The notes below the pieces were generated by a model that saw only the letters and a program-made list of their open reading frames with translations, ran no database searches and was not told the origin of the DNA. The position numbers and the translations under genes were made by a program. A DNA stretch of 64,000 nt from the NCBI GenBank assembly GCA_016859345.1, contig CM029124.1, forward strand, positions 25,103,980 through 25,167,979. Direction: 5' to 3'. The first letter of the stretch is position 1; each line of letters begins with the position of its first letter. Source of the stretch: Istiophorus platypterus. Its lineage: Eukaryota; Chordata; Actinopteri; Istiophoriformes; Istiophoridae. Shown here in pieces: positions 13,285 through 25,875 of the stretch.

Positions 13285-13899
13285 GGCTTCCATCCTGTTA
13301 TGTAGCGCCTATACACTCTTCATTTTACTGCAGTATATTGCACAGTGGAGTCTGTATTCTCCTGTGAAGTGAGAAATGTTACCACTGTAAAAAAAAAGTG
13401 TGTTTGCGTCTAGATAACCCTGATTTGTATGTATTAAATTGTGCACAAGTGCGGATGAAGGTCAGTTCATCCATTCTTAGCAGTCACTCAGAGAAAAGTG
13501 GAGAGGTTAAAGAGGTTAAGATGTGTGTATTGACATGTTTCCAAGTTCACATATTAACACAGACTGTGTAAAGTTCACACAGATGTAGTATTTATTTCTC
13601 TTGTAAATACATTTACATTTGAAAAGATTTGACTCAGGGTGTTAAAGCCATACTGCTGGTTAGAAAAATCTAAAAGCTGTAGTTATCAGTATTTTATCCA
13701 TTGATTAAATAACTATTCTTAATATTGAAGTTGTCAGTTGTAGTGACACACCCACAGAGAATCATCACTCGACTCTGCAGTTCCCCTCAGCTCTGAGAAA
13801 AGTGTTTTGGTGTCTTTAAGGTCATTGTTTTGGTTATACAACCCTCAACTTTACTGGTATTGGTTCAGTCTAAATGCTCTCAGACTACATTTTAGGCAA

Positions 13900-14200
13900 A
13901 AAAAAGAAAAAAAAACACTGTACAATACCTACCCAGGACAAAACAGCAAACATGCAATGTTGTATTTACTATCTAAAGAAAGAGACATTTTGTTGTTGGA
14001 AACCAAGCTAAAACGAGAGTGAATCCTGGACAGAGACATAGGTAAAAACGATTGTTAAAATGATTGGCAATGATTGGTATCTGCTGGATGGGTAAACTGT
14101 TTGCTTACACAGTTTCTACATTACAAGGTGATAATATGTCTCTATTTTGTTTACAGCTGTTTCCTCTGCCCCCAACTGGCCAAAAAAATTGGTTGAAATT
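13900..14200. repeat. interspersed repeat copy 2
   Basis: Second copy of the family seen at 8285-8600: CTAAAACGAGAGTGAAT and TTGTTTACAGCTGTTTCCTC followed by TGCCCCCAACTGG, in the same order and orientation. Confidence 0.45.
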
Positions 14201-14299
14201 TAACATCATTTTTAAGATATAAATAATAATTTTTGTTATGAGGAGTAATAAATCTCTGTATTTTCTTGGTAGGAATTGAAATGCATCTACACTGAACAT

Positions 14300-17200
14300 C
14301 AAAAAATGGAAAGTACTTTAAACTGGCATTGAATATCTGGTCTAACTTGTAATCCTGTTTGTCTCTTCTTTATTTATAAATCTCCTTATAAATTTTTGCA
14401 AGTATTAAACTATTTTATATTCTGTAACCTTTTTTTTAAAACTAGCTAACATGTTCTTAGTTACAATATCAATACACTGACATTTAGCAGGTAATGTTTA
14501 CATTATTGTATATGCTACCTTAGTTTAGCATATGCTATAGTTAGCATGCTTAAAGTTTCTAATCAACAAAGTACAGCTGATGCGGATGGTGCTCAATAAA
14601 AAGTCAGGAGGGATTCCCAAAGCTATAACAATGCAATCCAAAAAAGAGTTAGTAATATTGACAAATACTAAAGAGAATACCAGTACCATTTCTAACTTCT
14701 GATTGGATGCGCAGACTACAGCCCGCCTCCAAAGTCACCCATGAACCATTCCCTATTCTGATCGCATTTAGGGACAAAAACACAAAGCTCCAAAGAAGAA
14801 ATGTCCACTGTACAAGCCCCTTTTAATACGGCCTGTTCAGGGCAGGAATGTTGTGGCTTTATTCTGATTTGCTGATATGTATAAAAGGTACAAACACGGG
14901 GCATTGTTGTTCAGCAGAGGTAATCATATAGCTAAATCGACTTTTTTGTATAAGGATGCGCAGGCATGGCACAGGAAATAGTATTTTTTTTACTAAACGC
15001 CCCACAGGGTGTCATTTCAATAAATGTTCAATGATCCAGCATCTCACCAAAAATCCAAGATTTGAGAAAAACTCCAAAAACCGCCCTGCCCCTTGTCCTT
15101 AATCCTCTCAACCCTTATCTAGTGTCCCTGTCTATAAAACTGTATAGAAATTGGTTCAAACAAGGTCCATATTCAGCAACTACAAAAGTAACATGCTGCT
15201 CGCTAATGCCTCAGTATTACTCATCTAATTATGTCATATATAATAACATACCCTTTAGAAGGAATAAAACCAGTACTATATTTTAATATTAAACTACATT
15301 TTGCTGCTAATAGTCTTGTAATTTTATTTACATAGGATTTTTCATGCAGGACTTTTACTTATAATAGAGTGTTTGTCCATTGTTGTATTGGTACTTTTAC
15401 ATCAGTAAAGGATCTGAATACTTTGTTCAACAATGCTAGCAAATTTCCATCAGCAGTCCATCTGCGTTACGTCAGAATTATTTCATGAATTAGCAATTCT
15501 CTCTGAGTTCAAAACAGCTCAGATTGAGTGTACATGTGTGACCCTCAAATACACTCAGAGTTAAAATAACTCTTTTCTGGGGGCTGATCTTTTAACCCTT
15601 TCCAGAGTTAAAACTTGACTGTGGGAGTTAAAGTTCTCATCCCATGTTGAGTAATATTCAACTCTTCCCTTGAGTTAATTTTAATGTAACTTCTACATTG
15701 TCTTACCAGTTAGCATTTATTATATAATGTTTATGTTTAACACTTATGGAGTCATTTTCACAACAAGTTAAGTTTTTAATAAAAGGCTCTCTTCACTAAC
15801 AGTGTAAACCAGTTACTGAAAACATTAACATTTAAAACAAACTACTAAGGGCAGCTTATCATTTGGGAAATTGTGTAGTTGAATGGAAATGACACATGGG
15901 AAAACTTTGATTAAAAAAAAAAAAGTAAATAAAAAAAAATAAATTTGGATATTTCGACAATGAGAAATTTGGTAATGTTGGCCCATGGGAAATCATTTAC
16001 AAACACCTTAGGCATGGATGAATTAGTTAGAATTTCTTCCAAGGGAAACAGGACACTGATTTTGTGGGGGATGGATGGATAGACAGATAGATAGCTCACT
16101 GTGACTGATCAGTGTATGATTGATATACTGCACACTTTCCCCAAAGTAGTCTCATAATTTTGGACACCACTGTATGTTTGGGCTATGAGTCCACTTCTCT
16201 AACTTATGGGCTACCTACCACTCAAGCTTCCCACCTATTATTTCTACCAGCCCATCCTAATGTAGCAGGCTAAAACCAGCCCTGGTCAAAATGGTAGTAG
16301 TGGATGACCAAACATTGCCACTACTGGTTTGGAAAAAAAGGTTAAATACAAAATTAATTTCTGTTTCAAAAATATACCCTTCCTACTGCTGGAATTTAAC
16401 TTAACTTTTCTACTGCATCTGAATCAGCAAAGGCAACCAGTACTTTATTTGTCCATTGTTGGTTGGGAAAACAAAGATATTTAGGCCCTCAACTCCATTT
16501 AAATTTTGCTGGGGAAAATGACTGAAACTAAGGTATTGGAAAAGCCATCTGTATTAAACCTCAGGCATCGTAACTGAAGTAGAATTGAAAATTGATATTG
16601 TGGTATCCAAGCAAATGGTTGGGGCAGTTATGGTGAAGCAAAACAGCAAATAAATAAGTCAACAAACAGGTGAGCTGTGCTTTAGCAAATTCTGAGAACA
16701 GGCTTTTGAAGGCTGTCTGCTGATGATACAGGAGAGAATGAGTGAATGAGAAAAGGAGAAGACGAGACAAGAAAACTAGCTGCTGCATGGCTGTGATGCT
16801 ACAAAGGGCAAAAAGGTTATAGTTACAGAGGGATACAATGAAATGATAGCCACTAAAACAGAGGTATTGAGGTAGATGAGAGCATAGTGGCCATCAGATG
16901 AAGGGTAAGATTGAGAGACAAGATGCTAGAAGAGAGAGAAATGCATTGACAGAAAAAGGAGAGAGGGGTTCGTGGTGTCTGCCTGAGACTGGGGTAGTCT
17001 TTCTCTGTTCACACAGACTCACCAAGATGCAGCTGAATCAGACACAGTCCTGTGTCCACAAGTGTGCACATTGGTGTATGTGTGTTTGACGGCAAAGGTA
17101 TGAGAGCTAAAGAGTCTGAAAAAGAGAGTGACAGAGCGTTTTAGGGGATGTCTCTGTTTTTGAGGGTCACATGCCCAATAAGCTTAGATAATCTATAAAT

Positions 17201-17440
17201 TAAATATTCTAAATTTAGTACCTTAACATCTTTAGCACAGATTTTGAGGGTTTAACAAAGGGCGTAGTACTGAACCTCATTACATTTTAGTCATAACCAA
17301 AAGGTTTCCGTAGCACATACAGTATCCAGAATATCCATAACCATCCAAAGCCAAAGCAATTGGTATTTATTGGATTATAGTCCTGTATGACTGCTTCTGT
17401 TTAGACAATATTTTAAGGTGCATTTCCTTTATTGTCTTTT
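14300..17440. other. non-coding sequence
   Basis: No gene seen. 15540-15690 is unusually rich in GAGTTAA and AACTC words, suggesting a small decayed transposon end pair. 16068-16098 holds a short GATA/GGAT microsatellite. Confidence 0.35.
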
Positions 17441-17444
17441 TTTT

Positions 17445-17457
17445 GGGGGGGGGGGGG
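17445..17457. repeat. poly(T)-poly(G) tract
   Basis: Thirteen G preceded by eight T, directly before a SINE head. Confidence 0.9.
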
Positions 17458-17690
17458 TGGCTGTAGCTCCGGAGATAGAGCGGGTTGTCCACTAATGGGG
17501 AGGTTGGTATTTCGATCTTTGGCTCCTCCAATCTGCATTCAAAGTTTTCTTGGGCAAGATACTGAGCCCCACATTGCCCCTGGTGGCTGTGAAATCAGTA
17601 TATGTGAATGTGTTTGAATGCCATGTTTGAATGTGTTTGCAAATTGTGGTAAGTGGTCAATGAGCATACAAAAATGCTACTCTATTGGCT
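17457..17690 (+). mobile_element. tRNA-headed SINE
   Basis: Starts GTGGCTGTAGCTCCGGAGAT (A-box-like), then TTTCGATCTTTGG (decayed B box), then the body words TTGGGCAAGATACTGAGCCC and TGTGAATGTGTTTGAATG. The same family is seen in reverse at 48.6 and 52.0 kb. Confidence 0.65.
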
Positions 17691-17910
17691 AAAAAAATCA
17701 TTTGAATGCAGTACCTGTTCCAAATGTGCTTGTTATCACATTAATAGTTAAATATTTTATTCAGTCATTCAATCATCATCATCTAATTTTCTCATAAATC
17801 TTGTTATATTATTATTAATAATAATAATAGACCCTATTTGTGAGATAATTGATAAAAAAAAAAAGTACTGAACCAAAAAATCAAAAGGACTGCTGTAAAA
17901 AATACATTAA

Positions 17911-17993
17911 TTTGCCAATTTATTAGATGCACCTAGTTGTATTATTCTTCATTAGTTTTATCCAGGTGTACCTAATAAATTAGCATGTGAGTG
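17911..17993. mobile_element. short DNA-transposon remnant with facing ends
   Basis: AATTTATTAGATGCACCTAG on the left mirrors CCAGGTGTACCTAATAAATT on the right with about 25 bases between: two terminal inverted repeats with the interior gone. Confidence 0.6.
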
Positions 17994-17999
17994 TAGAAT

Positions 18000-20900
18000 A
18001 ATTTAATCACTTTGTGTCATAGTATTTTCACCGAAGAACTTAACTCAAAAGTTAAATTGGACATGGCAAAGATTTTTTTTATCCCTGGAGTAATAGTCAG
18101 TTAAGTTGATCTATCAAGAAAAACAAAGTACAGAAAGAAAGACAGATAAAGTATTCTTAATCCATAGTTAGATTATGGCCTGGCACAAAGCATCATAAGC
18201 ATTCTTTTGAAGTTGTTCTTCTTTCCAAGTGACATAGTAATAGTACTAGTAAGTAATAGTAGTAATAGAAAGTCTAACATTTACCCTCCATCTAGCTCTT
18301 TGTTTATGGCTTATCACTGCTAAGCTAGTTTCCCAAACTTTTCTCTCTGTTGTTTTGGGATGGGTAAGTAGTGTACAGTGGGTTATCAGAGCATTTTTGC
18401 TGAAAGCAGCTGTCTGATGTGACTGTAAACAACACTGATAGAAATCAAAAGATTAATGTCACAGGCAGGAAAATCAAAACTAGGAGCTGCAAGAAGCTAC
18501 AGTGTCCTTGTAGAGCTAAGAGAAACTGTAGAGTTAGTGACAATTCTATGTCACTGCAAGCAAATCCTTTCACTTCTTATGCATATAATTTAGGGTCCGC
18601 CTCAATGATTTGTGAGAAATGCCAGAATTTGCCTGTTGACAACAGAAACAGAAAATGTTTAAAAAAAAAAAACTAAGGTAGAAGAGTAACAAAAATCTTA
18701 ATCTTCCACATAAAAAGCCAATAAATAGAGTAATATAAATTGAAGATATTCAGTTTCCTGTAATATTGGTGCCTATAGCCCAATTTAGTTGTTAATTGTA
18801 GTTGAGCATTTTTACTGTTTCTTTTCCTCTGACATATTCTTATGTGTGCTCATACATCTGCTCCAGTCACTGAAACCACCTCAGGTTCTGACCTTTGAAC
18901 AGTTTAAAGGATATTCCAGTTTATTGCAACTTGTATTTGTAGAATATGTGATCATTTCTATCCCTTATGATAATACTACACAGACCAAAGTAGTCTATAT
19001 GTTATTGCATTCGATTTTTAACAGGGCATTGTAAATACCAGTAAAATCCTTCTGAATTAGGATTACTTTTACTTTTTTTACAAAGTAAAGCATCTGGTGT
19101 TATATCTCTCATTCTTCCCGCAACACTTCCTGAAGTGTTGGGAGCATATTTGTAGGGGAGTAAATACTCTTCATGTTCTGATGTAGTTATGTTCACTTTG
19201 CAGTAAAAGGGAATCATCTGTATTTAAACAGTATGTTGAGCAACTGTTTTATTTGTGAATTATATGTGTCACACTATCATAACTCCCTCTTGCCATTCCA
19301 GACTTTTAACTGGGAAAATATGCATGCTATTTGAGCAGTTTAATTTGGATGGTTTTCCGGTATATGTGCACCAAAGTTACTTTAAACAAGTGTGAAGTGG
19401 ATGTATAGGAATTGTATGTGTTTTGGCTCCTTTTTTCATGCATTGATTTGCTACATGGAGGCAAAGTTGGTTGAGACCATGCTGGCTTAAGTGGAGAGTT
19501 TAGTGACTCATTCATACACAGGCACAGAGAACATTTACACAAGACAGACCCTGTGAATACTTTGTTTCTTTACAATAGTAGGTACATGGGTTTCTGCACA
19601 GGCATTTTTTTATTGTGAGCTCTTCTTGATAGAATGTATTTTGGTAAATTTTTTATGAGAATTTTATTTACCTTTTTGTTATACTCTCTTGTGACTTTTT
19701 TTTCTTTCTTGACTTCTCCCTAGTAGCATTTATGAAACAAAGACCATGTGGAAGATGTGTTCCTCTACAATGCTGATATTTTTTTCCAGTCCAATAATGT
19801 GCTTTAAGTTAGTCTTTGGAAGGGAGATCCCCTGAGATTTTTGAACATGGCAGCATCATATATCTTCAGTGTTACTTAAAATAGAAACATGGAGCTGTCC
19901 TGGATAATGTTACAATCATACACCAACTGATTGGTGTATGATTGTGTATGTTAACATTTTGGCCACTAGTTTTAACCATTTAAACTTGGTTTCTGAAAAA
20001 TCATGTTTTGTTCTTCATTTTGAAATGGCAGACCGGTCTAAATACTACAACAGTGATGAGCCTTGGCTTCCACTGTCATGGAAAAGAAACCAATAGGTTG
20101 TATGTATCAAAGCGGTAGCCAAATCAAAATGCTTTGTAGGAGCAGTTGGGTACAAAAAATGTCATATTAGTTGGATTCATTTAAATTATACAGAATTTAA
20201 AAAATATATATTTTCTGGAACTGCAGTTTGTTTTTTTAGTTTTGTCAACACCATCATCTTTAGCTTTCTCTTGCCTTTAGCTGCACACCTCACAAAATTA
20301 TAAGCTCTGTGACTGGATGTTTCCTGACAAAATGCCCCTCAGGAGTTGTTCTTAATGTCCACCTCAAAATTTTTATGTTCATGGGCCCAGATATTTTCCT
20401 ATATATATTTTCCAGCATAGTTGTTCATATTCTGGCCCTATGATTTATCCAGGAATTTCATGCTGATCCAGGTTGTAGAAGTGCTCCAACTGTGAGTCAA
20501 TTAACATTGCTTATGGGAAACATGAATGGAATTCTTACTTCCAGAACCAGAGCAACCTCAAATAATTCCTTGCTGGAATTCTTTTTTAGTCACCACGTTC
20601 CCAATCTCAGCAATTAATCAGTATATTCTAATTGTTAACGGAAGGAATTGTCCTTCAAGTTGCATCTATTTCATGTTGATCCCAGAAAAGAGCTTTTTCA
20701 GCTGCTCCATTCTTTAGAAGCTGCTGTGCATAAAATACCAGCTACCAGTGCAACTGGAACTTATTTTAGCAACCAAGAGGCGAACGTAACATTACTCACC
20801 AAAATGACTTGGTGTTTTTGAATATGTTATAGGTAGCCAATGGTCGTGATAATGTGACCTAATGCTGAGTCACGTACAGCTAACTTGAATCCGATAGTGA

Positions 20901-21640
20901 ATGTCAACAAGTTAATTTATTGATCCATAATTTAGCCAGCTGATGAGAATTAAAATGTTTAGGCTATAATGATATTTCTTGTACATCACTTATTAGAGCC
21001 GTTCATGCTCTTCATCTCAGCCCAAGACTACTAGTAACGTTACTGAAGTGTGTCCTGAAGCTGTCTATATTTCTTGTACAGAGGTTAGGGATATCGTTGT
21101 TAGAGACTTTAGACCTAATGGAAATGCTCCTGTAGCCTGTGTTAATCCATACTTTAACTGTATAGATGTTGTATAGTTGTCAAAGTTGAATAGTCACTTC
21201 TATTGGTTTGTTCATATTCAGTTATAGTAATCATTAGTAATAAAATAGCCCAGTTTCAATTACAGGTTCCCTGCTATCACGCATTGTTAATATATAACAT
21301 TTAAACAAGTGAAAGCAACTTATGAAAGGAAAGTAACCACCAAGGAGAGTATTCTGCAGTACATAAAGTTATATTTATTGTTTGTTTGTTTATTTATTTA
21401 TTCATTTATTTGCTTATTTATTTAAAATATCAGTTTACTTAACAAGAAATGCGGCTGCACTTTTTGTTTGTTTTCACTTGATCATATGTTTAAAGGAATT
21501 TCAGCTAAGCTTTTTGTTTGTTATTTCAAATTTTGACACCAAGATTTTCATTTTTACTGCAAATGTATATCCTCCCAAATATCGTAAACCCATCTCTTTC
21601 ATTATTCATAATCAGTATTGAAATAAACAGATCAGTTGAC
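18000..21640. other. non-coding sequence
   Basis: No gene, RNA or clear transposon. Holds a 15-bp-arm hairpin at 19912-19945. The open frames here are short and unsupported. Confidence 0.4.
19912..19945. repeat. inverted repeat, 15-bp arms
   Basis: ACAATCATACACCAA and TTGGTGTATGATTGT with a CTGA loop; the outer AATGTTA and TAACATT can extend the stem after a gap. Confidence 0.9.
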
Positions 21641-22030
21641 TCCTTGTCTGCCCTGCTTATTACTTTAAAACCTGACCTCTCACCATCCTCCCTCTTCATT
21701 CTCCACTGATTTATAGCCACCTTTACTCTCATCTCCACTTCAACATGGACAAGCTCCCCCTTCATCCTCTTTTCTCTCCTTCCATCTGCCTTCCCCGACT
21801 CCATCTCCTGCTCTTCATCTCACTTTTTCCTTCACTTTTTCCATTGACCTCCTTCCATCACTAGCACTGCTGTCCTCACTTGTCCCTACTTTTCCTCTTC
21901 AGATCACCTCTCCCCTCCTCTTTTCCCTCGACTCTTGTCTCTTCTCCTTTTTGTCTAATTCCGCTCCAAGTCCTGAGGCTTTGTCAGCATAAAGTGCTCC
22001 ATCTGTGTTCTCCCCTCCTGCCCTCTGCTA
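21640..22030. repeat. pyrimidine-rich tract
   Basis: About 390 bases strongly biased to C and T on the plus strand, with repeated CTCATCTC, CTTCCATC and CTCCCC words but no fixed period. No coding signal on either strand. Confidence 0.6.
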
Positions 22031-24430
22031 GCATGCAAAGAGAAGGGGACCCACAGAGAAGAGCTTTCAGTTATATAATGAGATCATATGGAGACTAATG
22101 TTGTACACCATATATACTGAGCAGCCATTAGTGGCTTCTCTATAGCATGACCATTTGTCTGGCTAGTACATGTCTTTTAGGTTTGTCACAGATGGATGAT
22201 GGAGGGACTTTGGCTTGAGTAGCAAAGCTAAATGATACTAAAACCTGCAGATAATAGCAGTGGCAACATGTGTTTGATCGTATGGATAATCCTCTCTTCT
22301 ATTGTGCTTTTTTCCTTGGTCTGGCATTTTCTTGTATTTTCAGGGGGTGAGATGTGGACGTATGGATGGATGAGGTTAAAAGGATGGTGGAGGATATAAG
22401 GACAGATGGAGGATAAGGGAAGATGGGGAGACGTGTGCATATCCACGTGTTGGTCTACAGGGTTGCCAGGAAGAGCAAAGACATGGGATAATGCACACAC
22501 CTTAACACGTGTGTTTGAGTATGTGTGTTCAAGACCTTGAAAACCTTTATGTGGCCCGAGGTTTACTGTCATCGCCATGGTCTCCCATGTGGCAGTCTAT
22601 ATGAAAATGCTGTCAATTTGTTAACTCAGAACATATCTCTATCAGGGGAGGTCAACATGGAGAGTTTAGTCTAATGACTGGAATGTTCAGATCTGAAACA
22701 ATTTGTACATTAAGGGGCTTAGGTAGTACAGCTTGCATATTTTTGGGTATACGACTGGTCAGCCAAAAAAAGCAATCTGAAGTCACCACCTTGAACTCTG
22801 GACAATAGCAATAGGGAATTTTCAACTATTCTCTGACATTTAATAAACTATACAAGCTAAAGCAATTCGTCATTTCACATTTTTAGTTTATTTTGCCAAT
22901 CAAAAAAACAGACATTTCCTGATACCAATTTTCGAAAAAAGTGTGGATTTGCTGCTTTTCTGTGGTATTCTTGTGTATAAATCTTAAGAAAGCTTCATTA
23001 TATAAAAAAGAGAATTCAAGGCAATTGCATATCCTTGGCCATGCAGTTACTGCAGTTCATCCTGCTAGTTCAATACTGCACGCATTCAGTTATATAAACG
23101 AAGAAATCCCTGCTTTTATCTGTGATTGCAGCAACTGATTATTTTCATTTCAAAGTCAAAAATTCCCATCACAGTTTACAACAGTCCCAAATCCAAATAT
23201 ATTATATTTGCAATGATATTTAGAATATTTAGAAATTTTCGCTTGATAAATGACTTCACCAATCGATAAATTATTGAATTTTCTTTCTACTAAAAACCAT
23301 CTTTTAGAGTGCTTTTAATAAATGGTTTCACTCGCATTTTGTGACTAAAAATAGATATGTGCGAACTGTAAAATGAATTAGAGAGCACGTGTGCAAATAA
23401 ATAATATCCCAAAATTCAGGCCAACCAGCCTCTGTTTTTTCTCAACAAAAATGTTGATCACACAACAACAACCATGATGCTGCCACTGAGCTGAACCAGT
23501 GTTGTCCATTGGAAAAAATCACGTGATCCACTTGTCAGCGCAAAGGGCCCTCTAGAAAAAGTAGTTACTTTTCCTGTCTGAATGGACTGAGTAGACTTTT
23601 TTGTGTCTAGAACTAAGAAGAACCTCTTTATTATAGAGATGTTCATACCCTTAATATCTTTTATAATGTTTCTACAGTTTAAAGCAATTTGAGGTATAAA
23701 TAATTACAGAATTATCAAATACATACATTTTAAAGTAGAAACAATTTTTAAAAAACCTAGTGAATTTTCTTTATTCAAATCAATTATATGACTTTGCTTC
23801 TAAATGAATCCTTGTCCCATTTTATTATCAAAAAAACTGCTTTTGGAATAGAGTTGGTAATATGGACTATGATTAACTGATTCTCCATAAGCAAGTCAAT
23901 ATGTAGACCCATGTTAGGGGTTTTAAGGTTGTGAGTTTACAGTTGAATTTATATATATACAGACTAAACAGACTTCCCAGTATCTACAGCATATTGACAC
24001 TCCATACCCATCTTATCAGTTGTCCATACCCATCTTACCCATCAGGAAATGATTTTAAAAAAGTATATTTCTGTTAGGTAATTCAAGCGCCACAGAGTTA
24101 CCATTTCCAAGAGTTTATTAGTTACAGATGTTGAACTACAAGAAAGCATGTTTATGCTGTTGTTTTGGTCTTTACAGTTTGTGTAAATGTGTGCTGATAC
24201 TCTAAAGCCGTATCCTGACAAATATTAAATCAGACATAGCTACTAATCCTAACGGGATCTATATTGTGTTCTAGCTTTGAAAGCCTGTTCAGTGGTAAGT
24301 TTACAGATCTTCTATTGTATCAACATTGTACTATTGCCACTCAATTACATATGGTTTCCATCCATTTTATTGTTTACAGTCTTGGAGAGGGCCATTGTTG
24401 TTCATAAATCAGAACTGACCTTATAGTGCT
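22030..24430. other. non-coding sequence
   Basis: No recognised gene. The minus-strand frame at 22228-22578 was checked as a possible later exon of the gene starting at 25027 but shows no domain. A local repeat of TCCATACCCATCTTA occurs twice near 24000-24040. Confidence 0.4.
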
Positions 24431-24554
24431 AAGGCTTCTGTTTTAAATTCAATGTTTTTATTATATTATTTCTGATGTTAACATACATATAAAAGGCTTC
24501 TGTTTTAAATTCAATGTTTTTATTATATTATTTCTGATGTTAACATACATATAA
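24431..24554. repeat. exact 62-bp tandem duplication
   Basis: The 62-base unit starting AAGGCTTCTGTTTTAAATTC occurs at 24431-24492 and again at 24493-24554, with no difference seen by eye. Confidence 0.92.
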
Positions 24555-24849
24555 AAGAAAATGTACAGAAAAGATAGAGGCATATCTTTTCTGTCATCTG
24601 TCAGAGCATACAAGGATCATTTTGTTGTTTTAGGAATTCGAAATGTAACAAACTGCATTAAAAATTAATTAAAAAAAATATATAAATATATCCATGACAC
24701 CGTGTTTCTCTAACAGCCCTTTTGCCTCCAAACAGACTGTTGTTCCTTGTTCCCACAAACTTCACATTAACGCGGGGTCTTTTTCACAAAATAATCGCGT
24801 TATTCATGTTGGCTGACAGCAAATAAAAGACCTTTAAACAGCCCCTCAC

Positions 24850-25027
24850 CTGCTCTCTGTGTCACAGACTGGAGCCTTACGATGAGCCACAGCAGTATCC
24901 CCGCAAAGCACATCTGGACGGCGAACGACTCCTTTCGCTTTCTCCGTCTGGCTTTGCTCCTCTGCCGGTTCAGCATCGCTCCTCCTCCGACGGTTGTCTC
25001 CGGCATCCCGTCGACCACGCGGGCCAT
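24850..25027 (-). CDS. first coding exon of an unrecognised single-pass membrane protein (partial)
   Basis: The ATG at 25025-25027 lies in a good Kozak context (GCCATGG). The frame stays open for 59 codons plus one base to a strong donor (CAGAGAGCAG then GTGAGG). The protein starts MARVVDGMPE, has a very basic stretch (RQRSKARRRKRKE, residues 21-33) and then one hydrophobic segment (FAVQMCFAGILLWLIV, residues 35-50). This layout suits a type II membrane protein or signal anchor, for example a Golgi enzyme, but I do not recognise the family. It lies in a CpG-rich block, as expected for a promoter-proximal exon. Downstream exons should lie below 24850; none was identified, so the first intron may be very long. 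In-frame Met8 and Met18 are alternative starts. Confidence 0.6.
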
Positions 25028-25150
25028 GGCTCTCCTGGCGGAACCCCGGCGGGGACGAGCGGAGGCGGTGAGGAGCAGACGGAGGGATGAGCTGCGTGAG
25101 CACTGAACTTAGTCGACGAGAGAAAATACGACGGGCTCGTCGATGGCTTT
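24850..25150 (-). promoter_or_regulatory. CpG-rich block (likely CpG island promoter)
   Basis: By hand I count about 29 CpG dinucleotides in roughly 265 bases (24880-25145), against a CpG-poor, AT-rich background. It covers the first exon above and its presumed 5' UTR and transcription start. No TATA box was assigned. Confidence 0.6.
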
Positions 25151-25774
25151 GTCAAGTTACCCAGTGTGTTAACAGGACACATCCGGCCTTGAACTTCAAA
25201 ATAAGACTTTAATCGATTAAAACGTGTGAGACAGCTATAGTTCATACGAAGATTTTAGCATTGAACCTCATTTCGGATGATTTGGGTTTGTTTTTGTCCA
25301 AGGCACTCGATAGCCTATACACATTTAAAAAATGATTGAAACGGGTATATTCAAAACTACTGTACAGAATTTAGCCACATTTTTTTGCCAAAAGACAAAA
25401 TATGAAGACTGGCTGCTTCTTTTTTTTTCTTCAAAGGCAATAGAAGCCCATTTGCAACAAACACCCGCGGGACCCTTAAAAACAGTCACGGTGCTAAAAA
25501 TAGTGTAGCGTTCACATGGTTTTGGACTGAGTCCTACATGACACACTATCAGCCTATTCTTTTCTGGCTGATATTATGTAAAAATTCCAAGGACAAAGAA
25601 ACAAAAAACAGTAATATACACGTCTATGCTATATGCCCATTTACAAACACAAAACCCGAAATACCAAACATTTATAAATGTTATACTTTCGATTTAAAAT
25701 TCCCATTTCCCGGTATTAGTTAACTCGAGGGAATTTGACGCAGTTTGAAGAGGCAGGTGAGTGCATGCACCGTT

Positions 25775-25875
25775 TTTCTCCGCCGTGGTTGGAGCCGGGC
25801 TGCGAGCTTCCTGGGTGGAGGGCACGGGACAGATGCGTCTCCCGGTGTGGACGTTCAAGCAGAGCGCAGACCGCT
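25775..25875. promoter_or_regulatory. second small CpG-rich block
   Basis: Roughly eleven CpGs in about 100 bases, 0.75 kb upstream of the unrecognised first exon. An AG|GTGAGT donor-like site on the plus strand lies just before it at 25752-25759. It may be an outlying part of the same promoter or a divergent non-coding start. No protein is supported. Confidence 0.3.

Noticed and set aside
22228..22578. 116-codon minus-strand frame as a later exon of the gene starting at 25027
   Set aside because: No domain and no acceptor/donor pair compatible with the phase-1 donor of the first exon could be supported.
24431..24554. CRISPR-like repeat
   Set aside because: Only two contiguous units without spacers, in a vertebrate genome; a simple tandem duplication.
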